From PHAA01 sp040217755 (GTDB lineage: Bacteria > Bacillota > Syntrophomonadia > Syntrophomonadales > Syntrophomonadaceae): 27,501 bases of DNA. Made by a program: the position numbers and the translations under genes. The stretch lies in NCBI GenBank assembly GCA_040217755.1, contig JBEHWJ010000019.1, forward strand, positions 1 to 27,501, read 5' to 3'. Shown here in pieces: positions 1-7,751 of the stretch. The notes under the pieces were generated by a model. That model searched no databases and was not told where the DNA came from. It was given only the letters and a program-made list of their open reading frames with translations. Positions within the stretch are counted from its first letter, which is position 1, and each line of letters starts with the position of its first letter.

Positions 1-914
1 GGTAAAACCTTGTTCCCGCAGAGATCGATAAATGGCATCGCGTTTACTCTTGCTGCCGATCATACCTATGTAAGCAGCCTGGCTGCTTAAAACTTGAGCT
101 AATACTTGCTGGTCCCAGGTATGTCCCCTGGTGATAATAACCACATAGCTATGTTCGTCGATCTCCAGGGCGGGCACCACTGTGGGAAATTCACCGACAT
201 GGATTTGACCGGCAGCGGGAAAACGCTTTTTATTGGCGTATTCAGGGCGATCGTCGATGACGACAGTTTTAAACCCGACCATGTCCAACAATGGTACCAG
301 TTTCAGGGCGATATGACCGCCCCCGAAAATAAAAGCCGGTTTGGCATTATCGAGGTACTCAACCAATAGCCCTGTATCACTAAACTCTGAAAATGTCCGT
401 ACCTTTTGTATTTGCGGCAACAAGGAATCCATGCCAGCAGGCATATCACCTGCCCGGCTGATAATTTCCCCCACATCATTGATTAGAAAACGACTGGTTT
501 CATAACCCGGGGCGCTGGAATCAAGCCATGTCACCAACCAGATCGGCGTTTGGTACTTAAGGTGGTTGAATATGACCCGGAAAAATTCCCGGCAGGCCTC
601 TTCGCCGGCATCGATATGCTCGATGAGTATGCTCACCGTTCCGCCGCAAAACATGTCCGCATCGAAGGTCCGGCTGTTCAGATTTAATTCCAGCCAACGG
701 TTTTGACGATCTTGAATAACATCCATGGCTTCATGGCAGATGAATGCCTCCAATACACCACCGCCGATGGTTCCTGCAGTACTCCCGTCCTGGCCGACTA
801 CCATGCGGGCACCCGATTCACGCGGAACCGAACCCCTTTGTTGAACAATCGTGGCCAGGGCAAGACTCTGCCCGCCTTCCAGTAATCTGATTATATCCTT
901 GATCAAGGTTCTCA
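1..914 (-). CDS. XdhC/CoxI family molybdenum-hydroxylase accessory protein, 3' end cut by window edge
   Basis: The minus strand is open from an ATG at 914 to the window edge (304 codons), preceded by AGAGAGG. The N-terminus carries the family's GSVPRESGARM stretch (about residues 28-38) and a GTIGGGVLEA segment. A CGG follows around residue 91. A dinucleotide-fold motif FGGGHIALKL lies near residue 200, and the AYIGMIGSKSKRDA signature sits near the break. In the family, XdhC binds molybdenum cofactor, supports its sulfuration and delivers it to xanthine dehydrogenase or related selenium/molybdenum hydroxylases; the protein is cytoplasmic. No hydroxylase gene is visible here, so the client enzyme is unknown. 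It lies outside the glycan locus, on the other side of a tRNA fragment, and is probably ordinary host chromosome. The family call is secure; which family member it is remains open. Confidence 0.9.
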
Positions 915-1164
915 TTCAGCGCCTCTCTACCCGATCCATAGATAGGTTTTTGATAATGTGAGGGCACGGGACCGGTATAGAGAATAATATGTCCGGTTCT
1001 CCTATTAATAGACCTGAAGTAGAAACCTTTGGATATTTAGAAGCGTAATCATAACCATCTGCACAATACCCCCGTGATGGCATGATACCGCCAATCTGGT
1101 TTTACCCGGGTTTGGCCGGCCGTCAGCAATAGATCAGTAATTAACCCCAGACAGAAGAACAGTT
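915..1164. other. Non-coding gap between xdhC-like gene and terminator
   Basis: No convincing gene was found in either direction in these 250 bases; reading frames are short and repeatedly stopped. A short inverted repeat (ACCGG ... CCGGT, roughly 970-1000) is present but has no T tract. The region must contain the promoter of the xdhC-like gene on the minus strand, but I see no clear -35/-10 pair. Confidence 0.4.
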
Positions 1165-1192
1165 AAAAAAACGGACCATGATGGTCCGTTTT
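1165..1192 (-). terminator. Rho-independent terminator behind the tRNA fragment
   Basis: Arms 1168-1177 and 1183-1192 form a 10-bp hairpin (core ACGGACC/GGTCCGT) with a 5-base loop. Reading on the minus strand it is followed by seven T residues (1165-1171 on plus are A). It begins about 10 bases after the CCA end of the tRNA fragment, the usual place for a tRNA terminator. The stretch TTTTCGGGCTTTTTT on the other side means it might also act in the plus direction. Confidence 0.7.
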
Positions 1193-1202
1193 CGGGCTTT
1201 TT

Positions 1203-1235
1203 TGGTGGGTCGTACAAGATTCGAACTTGTGGCTT
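1203..1235 (-). other. 3' fragment of a tRNA gene (T arm plus acceptor strand and CCA), candidate att site
   Basis: Read on the minus strand, the T arm is perfect: ACAAG, TTCGAAT loop, CTTGT (1214-1230). It is followed by acceptor strand ACGACCC (1207-1213), discriminator A and encoded CCA (1203-1205). A matching 5' acceptor strand GGGTCGT should lie about 76 bases upstream near 1278, but that position is inside the glycosyltransferase gene and no D arm or anticodon arm can be folded. ACGACCC-A-CCA is typical of many bacterial tRNA-Lys genes, so tRNA-Lys is my best guess (inference). A tRNA 3' end with its native terminator but without its 5' half is the classic residue of site-specific integration into a tRNA gene. 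The fragment starts only about 14 bases after the stop of the neighbouring glycosyltransferase. Confidence 0.75.
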
Positions 1236-1248
1236 CTTCCGCGACATA

Positions 1249-2385
1249 TCAACCGTTTAAATGCAAAACCTCTTTGTATACGTTCATAGTCTTATCGATC
1301 ATTTTATCTATAGTGAAATGGTTGATAAATGACATATAGCCGGCTCGACCTAACTTTACTCTTAATTCCTGGTCCGCCAGCAAGACTTCGAGGTAGCTTT
1401 GGAGTGACTTTGGATCACCGGCTGTGACCAGAAATCCGGTTGAACCATCTATCACTGCTTCCCGGCACCCCCCGACATCAGAAGCAATAACCGGCAGTCC
1501 GGCCCGCATAGCCTCCAATATGGTGATCGGGAAACCCTCCCAATGGGAGGTCAGGACAAAAATATCGGCCTGTTTCAATAAATCAGGCACATCTGCCCTG
1601 TCACCAAGGAAATTAACCCGGTCGAGAAGATTAAGGCGGGCGGCCAACTCCATGCAGGATTTACGGAGGGGGCCGTCTCCTACCAGGTCCACCATAATCG
1701 GCATATCCGGGTCCAATTCACTGATAACTTGTAGTAAAAGCCGGTAATCCTTCTGGGCCGAAAAGCGTGCCACCATTATGATTCGGGGGACGTGTTCCGG
1801 GTGGGTTACCTTGTCTGCGGGATACGGGGCTGGGGTTAAGCCGTTATGTATTACGGCCATTTTTTCGGCTGCGATTATCCGAGCTTTAAGCGCCAGTTGG
1901 AAGTCATACTCCGAGACGCATATTATCTTATCGCACCAGTGCCCCGCCAGCCATTCAAGGTGGCGATACAAGAAGCTCTGCAGACCGGCCACTCCTTCGG
2001 TGAAGGCCCAGCCATGAGCAGTAAATATCGATGGCACACCTACCCGCTTGGATGCCATCCTGCCCAGGAATCCAGCCTTGCTTGAATGGGTGCAGATTAG
2101 ATCCGGCTGGAGTCTCTGGATCAAGTCCTGCAATTGAAGGTAGGCTTTGATATCCTGAGCCAGCTCGATCTTCCGTCTCAGTGCGGGCACTTCATATACC
2201 GCTATGCCGGCGGCACAGAGCCTGTCGCCCAGCGGACCGGGCGAACCGATAGCCACCAGGGGCACGAATTTCTTATCCATGTGGGTGCAAAGATCAAATA
2301 AATGGGTCTGGGCTCCTCCTGACTCACCACCGGTGATTACAAACAGTATCTTTTTGCAGGGCATTGCCTCGCTTATCGCTTTCAT
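1249..2385 (-). CDS. Family 4 glycosyltransferase (GT-B fold)
   Basis: This 378-residue protein has the GT4 layout. An N-terminal nucleotide-fold strand with a glycine loop (KKILFVITGGESGGAQ, near residue 10) is followed by HSSKAGFLGRMASK near residue 100 and FTAHGWAFTEG near 122. The C-terminal EX7E donor-binding motif (EGFPITILE) spans about residues 283-291. The HSSKAGFLGR/HGWAFTEG pair is common in GT4 enzymes that add sugars to lipid-linked intermediates of capsule or O-antigen type glycans. It probably acts at the cytoplasmic membrane surface with a nucleotide-sugar donor; the sugar cannot be read. I chose the ATG at 2385 because GAGGAG lies just upstream (2389-2394) and the product then starts as family members do. 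A longer frame to 2496 would add an atypical Cys-rich leader and overlap the permease gene. It is the last gene of a four-gene minus-strand unit. Confidence 0.88.
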   Translation of the reverse strand: MKAISEAMPCKKILFVITGGESGGAQTHLFDLCTHMDKKFVPLVAIGSPGPLGDRLCAAGIAVYEVPALRRKIELAQDIKAYLQLQDLIQRLQPDLICTHSSKAGFLGRMASKRVGVPSIFTAHGWAFTEGVAGLQSFLYRHLEWLAGHWCDKIICVSEYDFQLALKARIIAAEKMAVIHNGLTPAPYPADKVTHPEHVPRIIMVARFSAQKDYRLLLQVISELDPDMPIMVDLVGDGPLRKSCMELAARLNLLDRVNFLGDRADVPDLLKQADIFVLTSHWEGFPITILEAMRAGLPVIASDVGGCREAVIDGSTGFLVTAGDPKSLQSYLEVLLADQELRVKLGRAGYMSFINHFTIDKMIDKTMNVYKEVLHLNG

Positions 2386-2388
2386 GAT

Positions 2389-2394
2389 CTCCTC
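2389..2394 (-). promoter_or_regulatory. Ribosome binding site deciding the GT4 start
   Basis: GAGGAG on the minus strand, 3 bases before the ATG at 2385. It supports this start over the upstream frame opening at 2496. Confidence 0.6.
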
Positions 2395-2425
2395 ATCAAT
2401 TTGGCCGGAATACGAACAGCTTGGT

Positions 2426-3838
2426 TCATGGCAACATCCCCAGCAATTTCCACAACGGTATCGAGGCCAGCAGAGCGACAATATTGATGATCGCATACGA
2501 AACCGACATTTTAATGGTCTGCGAATGCTTCACCATTCCTCCGCCGGCATAGAAGGCGGCCAGGAAGGTCGTATTTTGATAGACAACATTCCATAGATTC
2601 ACCGCAGTTAATACAATGAAAGCCGGGATCAGCGGATTCATATTCATAGCTGTGGCCAGCGGGGCGAGCAGTACGATAAACATAGTCAGTGAAGCAGCCT
2701 GCGAAACCAAGACAAAACGCAGCACAAAGAGCAGCAGACACAGCGCAACAATAAATAAATATATATTTGACATCAATGGTTGCATATACGGGCCAATGGA
2801 AATACCTATCCATTTATCGACCTTAAGGACCGGGAACAGAGCTGCCAGGTTAAGGATACCGCCGATAAAACAGATAGAGTCCCAAGCAATTTTGGATCTG
2901 AAGGCAACCCGGTCAAATATATTAAAAGCCAGCATTAGGATTAAAGCCACCAAGGCCACTTGAGCCGCTGAAATACCGTGTAGTCTTTCTGTGATCCACA
3001 TGCCGAGCGCAACCGCCAATATAAGGCCAACAATTTTTTCTTTACTGCTCATTGGACCCAGTCGGGCCAACTCGGAGGTGATAAATCCAGGCTCCATGGC
3101 ATGCGTTTCTTGGGGTTTGTACAGCATTTGCACCGCAACGTACCCTAGTATCATTACTACCAGTCCCCATACCCATGTGGCCGAAAGCCATGAAAGCCAG
3201 GTGATGTTCTGGGCAACATCTTTGGGCATCAACCCAACCAGAATGTAATTGAAAAGTGAAGCACTGAGGAACAGAGGATAGAGGACTCCGGTAGACATAA
3301 ACATAGCTGCAAAGAGTCCGCCCATACCTTCACTTTCATTTTGAAAACCTAGTTTGTCACCGATGGCTTTGGAAAACGGTGCTACGATGGACACCTTGGC
3401 AGTAACGCTGGGGATAAGCGGGTTGATGACATTTCCGGCCACATATATCGCTGTAGTCATGCCTTTAAAGTTGGGCGGAAATCTACTCATTATCGTCAGG
3501 GCGACTCTATCCAACAGGCCGGATTCGGCTACCCCCAACCCAATCCCTAAAGCACCCACCAGCAGCCAGAAGGTTTCTCCCCCAAATGCGGAGAAGGCGG
3601 TGGTGAAGGGCACTACCTTGAGTATTACCCAAGAAGTACACATTAGAAGGCAAGTGGCATAGTCGGGTATCAATTCCACCAACCACCAGATTACCGCACA
3701 AGCAAAAGTCCCCAGAAATATCATCGAATTCAGATTCAAAGGCGCAGGCGGAGTTGCCCGGGATATTGCCACCGCCAATACAATTCCCAATAATCCACCA
3801 ATCACCTTTTTATATTTTATCCACGAACTGGTGTCCAT
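2426..3838 (-). CDS. DASS/SLC13-type anion (di/tricarboxylate) permease, copy 1
   Basis: This 470-residue, very hydrophobic protein has about a dozen predicted membrane segments and the layout of the divalent anion:Na+ symporter family (CitT, TtdT, INDY). Known members move citrate, tartrate, succinate, malate or sulfate across the inner membrane. The region equivalent to the first Ser-Asn-Thr substrate/sodium signature reads NPLIPSVTAK (about residues 139-148), so the usual Asn is Val. The C-terminal counterpart lies in a WNVVYQNTTFLAA segment. These departures make a plain Na+/dicarboxylate assignment uncertain. The start at 3838 is favoured by AGGAGG nine bases upstream; an ATG at 3847 abuts that site and is unlikely. 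It lies 28 bases after an A-T-TE gene and 40 before a GT4 gene, so it is almost surely co-transcribed with both. A paralogue lies at 23275-24693. Confidence 0.85.
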   Translation of the reverse strand: MDTSSWIKYKKVIGGLLGIVLAVAISRATPPAPLNLNSMIFLGTFACAVIWWLVELIPDYATCLLMCTSWVILKVVPFTTAFSAFGGETFWLLVGALGIGLGVAESGLLDRVALTIMSRFPPNFKGMTTAIYVAGNVINPLIPSVTAKVSIVAPFSKAIGDKLGFQNESEGMGGLFAAMFMSTGVLYPLFLSASLFNYILVGLMPKDVAQNITWLSWLSATWVWGLVVMILGYVAVQMLYKPQETHAMEPGFITSELARLGPMSSKEKIVGLILAVALGMWITERLHGISAAQVALVALILMLAFNIFDRVAFRSKIAWDSICFIGGILNLAALFPVLKVDKWIGISIGPYMQPLMSNIYLFIVALCLLLFVLRFVLVSQAASLTMFIVLLAPLATAMNMNPLIPAFIVLTAVNLWNVVYQNTTFLAAFYAGGGMVKHSQTIKMSVSYAIINIVALLASIPLWKLLGMLP

Positions 3839-3847
3839 CACAATCAT

Positions 3848-3853
3848 CCTCCT
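3848..3853 (-). promoter_or_regulatory. AGGAGG ribosome binding site for the first DASS permease
   Basis: AGGAGG is directly followed by ATGATTGTGATG. Spacing is 0 to the first ATG (3847), 6 to GTG and 9 to the second ATG (3838), so 3838 is the best start. Confidence 0.65.
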
Positions 3854-3866
3854 ATGCTATCTCGCC

Positions 3867-6461
3867 TTAATTGCCTGCTGCAACTTCGTGCTCATCCAGA
3901 ACGGCGTTAATTTCACGGGCGGTATCCTCAGCATATCCCGGCTCTACAAAATCGGTATGGCCGCAGTTTTTTTCAATCAACACCAATTCTCGGACCAGGG
4001 ATTGCCAATAAACATTTGCGTCCTTGCGTTTGCCGGCCTTGAAATAATATATTTTACCGGGGTAATAGTCTGGATGATAATTATGGTGGACGTGGCTTAA
4101 CAGAAATTTGTTCTTGAGCAATTCCGGTTTGTCAGGATTGCTGAGCGCGGCATCTAGTTTCATAGGGTCTTTTGAAAATTCTTTTGATTGCAAGACATTT
4201 AAAACGACTCTCCGGGCGGGAGCCAATCTTTGCCGGAATAATTGTGGTATATCGGCCGGAGGGGTTTTTCTAATCGTATCGGCTCCATATTTGAACACAT
4301 TGCGAAAGGAGGTAATGGCTTTTTGACTCTTGTGCATGTAGGCTTCCGAATAAGTATCCAACATGAATACAACTACTCTATTTTTTCTTTCCATAAGCAG
4401 CCTGGCCATTTCAAAAGCGATGGCTCCCCCAATGCTAAGCCCTCCCAAATAATACGGCCCCGCTGATTTGAACTGCAGCACTTCTTCCACATAGGTATGG
4501 GCAATCTCAGTGAGCGTAGTAGAGGCGTCCCATGCTTCCTTCTGAAAGCTGAAATTCATACCATACACAGGTCTTTCAGGATCAATATGTTCGGCGATGT
4601 TATGATAGGTAACCACATCACCGTGTACATCATGGATAAGAAAGAGGGGGGCTTTACTCCCTTCGGGTCTGATTGGAACAAGATGATTATAAAGACTCGA
4701 CTGCGGTGTTTTTTCAACCAGTTCCGCCAGTTCCCTAACGGTGGACTTTCGGAAGAATTGATTTACCGGCAAGACACATCCCAGACTAGTCTCTATGGCG
4801 GCCAGAAGTTCCGCCGCGATCAGAGAATCCCCGCCTAAATCAAAGAAATTATCATCCAAATGAATATAATCCTGATCCAAAATATATTTCCATAAATCGA
4901 GAATAGTTGATTCAGTAGGGGTTAGATTGATTTCTTCCTGGAAGGGGGCGTTTTTTAATGTCTCCGGAAGCAGATTTAACTCCTGAAGTTGCTGGTAAAG
5001 CAGATTGCGCTGGATCTTATGGGCTGAACCACTGGGAATTTCGGTAACCCTATACAGGAGTGTCGGCAATTTATAGGGTTTGATCTGGTTTCTTAACACC
5101 GACCTCATTTCCCTTAAGCTCGCATATTCATCCATTTTAGGAACAATAACTACACCAATATCGTCCGACCCGTGTTTATTGGGATATGGAAAAACCACCG
5201 CTTCTTTAACGCTGCCTAAAGCCAATATGGCTTCTTCTATTTCATAGGGAGAAATCTTTTCTCCCCCGCGATTGATCAGTTCCCTTGCCCGGCCTTTGAT
5301 AAAGAGGTAACCGTCTTCATCTATGTAACCGACATCACCGGTCCGAAACCAATTATCCACGAAACTATCCCGATTGACATCAGGACTATTTTCGTAGCCA
5401 GGGAACATGCCGAAATCTTTGACCAAAACCTCATTGTCCAGTAAAGTTATTTCCTTGAATATTGGACAGCCCACGGAGCCTGCCTTATAGCCCCGGGGAG
5501 CTTTGTAAGTGCTGGTGATTATACCGACTTCGGTCATCCCGTATTGATCAATTAGATGGGCCTGGAAACGATTTTCGATATCGTTCTTCAGATGCCCAGG
5601 CAGAGGTGCGCCAGTTAGCGTAATGTTCAGGCGATGCTGGTGAGTGCATTCGATGGAGTTGTTTTGGCAGTATTTTAATAGTGCCAACATACCGGCCGGC
5701 TGAAAGTTCAAATGAGTGACCGGGAACCGGAGCAGATAATCAGCCATCCGTTTGGGATTAATGCCATCGGTATATAAAATTTGGCCATTGGCCATAAGCA
5801 CCTTAAGCGCAACCTGAATGGCTGGATTCCTGTACAATTTTACAACTAATAACTGCATCGAATTTTCCGTGTACTCATAAAATCGAGTTTCAATCTCGAG
5901 GGCATGTACCAGGGCCTCATAGAGCATAGGCACCACTTTGGGTTTACTGGTAGTTCCCGAAGTTGTAAAAATAAAGGCGGTCTCGTGATCTCGATGATTT
6001 CGGGCAGCTGGGGCATGGGGATTTTGGACCAAGTCAAACCTTAAGTTGTTTAGGGACGGTGTTTCGGGCCTATGCAGGGTTATAATCCCTATTCCCCGGC
6101 TAAGGGCAGCATCAATAGCGAGACTTGGTCCCCGGTCGCACATTAACCAATCAACCCCGAGAAGTTGATAATTCTCCCGGTACTGTTCGGTGGTCATCTC
6201 CGGGTCTAATGGAACACAGACAGCACTCTCTATGATAGCCAGCATCACGGGAAGGCAGATGAGGTTGTTATTGGTAATAAGGGCAATCCTTTCGTATGAT
6301 TTGATGTGAAACTGTTCGAGGGCTTTTCGGGTTTCACTCATGAGTCGGATCAGGTCCCCATAAGTTAAAACCTCTCCGGTATATAATCGCAGCGCGGCTT
6401 TGTGCGGGTTTTTGGAATTAGAAATAATCAGATTTGATAGTCTGCTTTTGGCAATAACCAT
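3867..6461 (-). CDS. Adenylation-carrier-thioesterase (A-T-TE) tridomain protein, copy 1
   Basis: This 864-residue protein has three domains. An AMP-forming adenylation domain (about 1-490) carries TTSGTTSKPK (167-176), YGMTE (307-311), WFRTGD (371-376), GRARELINRGGEK (390-402) and the A10 lysine K482 in SAHKIQR. A carrier domain has FFDLGGDS with phosphopantetheine serine S546. An alpha/beta-hydrolase thioesterase has GLSIGG with S676, candidate Asp 702 (FMLDTY) and His 835 (NCGHTDF). There is no condensation domain. By family knowledge it should adenylate a carboxylic acid, load it on its own carrier arm and release or transfer it; the substrate is unknown. SGTTSxPK and INRGGEK resemble AAE3/oxalyl-CoA synthetase-type ligases. 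The frame opens with GTG at 6473, but the ATG at 6461 aligns residue for residue with the starts of both paralogues. It is followed 28 bases later by a DASS permease gene. Confidence 0.88.
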   Translation of the reverse strand: MVIAKSRLSNLIISNSKNPHKAALRLYTGEVLTYGDLIRLMSETRKALEQFHIKSYERIALITNNNLICLPVMLAIIESAVCVPLDPEMTTEQYRENYQLLGVDWLMCDRGPSLAIDAALSRGIGIITLHRPETPSLNNLRFDLVQNPHAPAARNHRDHETAFIFTTSGTTSKPKVVPMLYEALVHALEIETRFYEYTENSMQLLVVKLYRNPAIQVALKVLMANGQILYTDGINPKRMADYLLRFPVTHLNFQPAGMLALLKYCQNNSIECTHQHRLNITLTGAPLPGHLKNDIENRFQAHLIDQYGMTEVGIITSTYKAPRGYKAGSVGCPIFKEITLLDNEVLVKDFGMFPGYENSPDVNRDSFVDNWFRTGDVGYIDEDGYLFIKGRARELINRGGEKISPYEIEEAILALGSVKEAVVFPYPNKHGSDDIGVVIVPKMDEYASLREMRSVLRNQIKPYKLPTLLYRVTEIPSGSAHKIQRNLLYQQLQELNLLPETLKNAPFQEEINLTPTESTILDLWKYILDQDYIHLDDNFFDLGGDSLIAAELLAAIETSLGCVLPVNQFFRKSTVRELAELVEKTPQSSLYNHLVPIRPEGSKAPLFLIHDVHGDVVTYHNIAEHIDPERPVYGMNFSFQKEAWDASTTLTEIAHTYVEEVLQFKSAGPYYLGGLSIGGAIAFEMARLLMERKNRVVVFMLDTYSEAYMHKSQKAITSFRNVFKYGADTIRKTPPADIPQLFRQRLAPARRVVLNVLQSKEFSKDPMKLDAALSNPDKPELLKNKFLLSHVHHNYHPDYYPGKIYYFKAGKRKDANVYWQSLVRELVLIEKNCGHTDFVEPGYAEDTAREINAVLDEHEVAAGN

Positions 6462-6506
6462 TTCCGGCTGCACCCTTCCAATTAAATAATCGATTTAGGA
6501 CAAAAA

Positions 6507-6534
6507 ACTGTACTGAAAATTGGATAATTGCCAA
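6507..6534 (-). promoter_or_regulatory. Possible promoter for the A-T-TE 1 / permease / GT4 genes
   Basis: On the minus strand TTGGCA (6529-6534), a 16-base spacer and TACAGT (6507-6512) lie in the 84-base gap between the GT2 and A-T-TE genes. It is a moderate match to a housekeeping promoter. The genes could equally be read from the GT2 promoter. Confidence 0.3.
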
Positions 6535-6545
6535 AATCAATAACG

Positions 6546-7580
6546 CTACATGAGCTTATATCTCAACATGCGCAGCATTACGACCATGTCCAGCCAATTA
6601 TGTTCGAGTAATGAAGCTTGCAGTCTGGTATAGGTTTGATTTCTTTTGCCGATGACATTGATGTATTTTCCCCGGGCAACGTCCCTGACCGATGTCTTCA
6701 CTATATCTGACTGCATCAAATTCGTTAAGTGCTCTTTGATTGCCGCATATCTGTTGGCCGAGTAAATGTATTCATTGTAGCAGCAGGTGCTTATAAATCT
6801 TAATATCAGATATGCCAGCAGATCTTGAAAATCATCAAGCTTACCCATTTTCGTCAATTGGTCATGATATATCTCCAACAGGGCCAGATATCTTTGGGAT
6901 AATCTGGGTCGATAGGAGTGGGTTATTGAACCTTCATTAATACAATAGACATAAACATGTTGGTTAACCGAAGATACTCTCGGTTCATGTGTGAATAGCA
7001 GCAGGTTAAACAAAATGTCCTCTCCAGAGATCAGATGATTTGACTCGAATAGTACACCAGTGCTTCTGACAAAATCGTGTTTATACAACTTGCCCCAGAC
7101 AGTGATGCCATAGGCCGGATCAATGAAATAATCGAATCTCCAGGCTGGATTGCACATCTCTTCTGCGGTCAATACTTTGTCAGCTATCTTCCTTTCCTTT
7201 CTCAATTCATCAGCTAGCTTTTTATTGTTGGCTACCACTACATCGGCCTCCGTAACCAGGGCATTATGTATCATTACGGCCACGCCGTCAGGCTCAAGAT
7301 AGTCATCCGAATCCACAAACATCAGGTAATCTCCCCGGGCCACTTTCATACCGGTATTGCGCGCTATCCCTAAAGTCTGGTTTTTCTGGACCAAGGACCG
7401 TATTCTGCTATCTCGGGCCGAATACTCATCGATAATAGCCTGACTCTGGTCGGGTGAGCCGTCATTAATGATGATTATCTCCAGGTTTTTATAGGTCTGA
7501 TCAATTACCGAGTCCAGGCAGCGCCGCAAATATTTTTCTACATTATATACAGGGATTATGATGCTGACTAGCTGATTCAT
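6546..7580 (-). CDS. Family 2 glycosyltransferase (GT-A fold)
   Basis: This 344-residue protein opens with the GT2 signature LVSIIIPVYNVEKYLRRCLD, followed by IIIINDGSPDQS near residue 40 and the metal/nucleotide DXD-like motif FVDSDDYLEPDG near residue 90. GT2 enzymes transfer sugars from nucleotide donors, here most likely to a lipid-linked glycan on the cytoplasmic face. The C-terminal half is rich in Tyr and Arg and has no clear membrane span. I chose the ATG at 7580, which has GGGGTAGGGA just upstream and gives the usual short leader (MNQLVSIIIPVYN). A TTG at 7613 would add eleven residues. It is the first gene of minus-strand unit C and diverges from the GT4 gene at 7752. The GT2 at 18190-19278 is related in layout. 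Confidence 0.88.
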   Translation of the reverse strand: MNQLVSIIIPVYNVEKYLRRCLDSVIDQTYKNLEIIIINDGSPDQSQAIIDEYSARDSRIRSLVQKNQTLGIARNTGMKVARGDYLMFVDSDDYLEPDGVAVMIHNALVTEADVVVANNKKLADELRKERKIADKVLTAEEMCNPAWRFDYFIDPAYGITVWGKLYKHDFVRSTGVLFESNHLISGEDILFNLLLFTHEPRVSSVNQHVYVYCINEGSITHSYRPRLSQRYLALLEIYHDQLTKMGKLDDFQDLLAYLILRFISTCCYNEYIYSANRYAAIKEHLTNLMQSDIVKTSVRDVARGKYINVIGKRNQTYTRLQASLLEHNWLDMVVMLRMLRYKLM

Positions 7581-7618
7581 TTCCCTACCCCAAACTTTAA
7601 TTTTATTGGTCAAAATAC

Positions 7619-7648
7619 ATTATATGAATTAACGGACTTCTTGTATAA
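7619..7648 (-). promoter_or_regulatory. Candidate promoter of GT2 unit C, overlapping a plus-strand -10
   Basis: On the minus strand TTATAC (7643-7648), an 18-base spacer and a perfect TATAAT (7619-7624) would start transcription about 30 bases before the ATG at 7580. The plus strand has its own TATAAT at 7644-7649, which sits on the minus -35. The two divergent units may therefore compete for polymerase. The plus-strand -35 is poor. Confidence 0.38.
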
Positions 7649-7751
7649 TGTAAAAACATCTATAGGGTAGTTCCAATCGACAGATTACTCTTCGTGGCTA
7701 ATTGACTATCCCGATTCCGTTTATTTGCGTAGAAATAATTAAAGGTAAAAT

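Noticed and set aside
106..885. Short plus-strand reading frames at 106-369 and 703-885
   Set aside because: They lie antisense within the xdhC-like gene, whose minus-strand product has clear family motifs.
1203..1280. Complete tRNA gene on the minus strand
   Set aside because: Only the T arm and 3' acceptor strand are present. No 5' acceptor, D arm or anticodon arm can be paired, and the needed space is glycosyltransferase coding sequence.
2386..2496. Upstream extension of the GT4 gene to 2496
   Set aside because: The extra 37 residues are Cys-rich and unlike the family, overlap the permease gene, and lack a ribosome site; GAGGAG supports 2385.
6462..6473. GTG start of A-T-TE copy 1 at 6473
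   Set aside because: The purine-rich site abuts the GTG with no spacing, and the ATG at 6461 aligns exactly with both paralogues.
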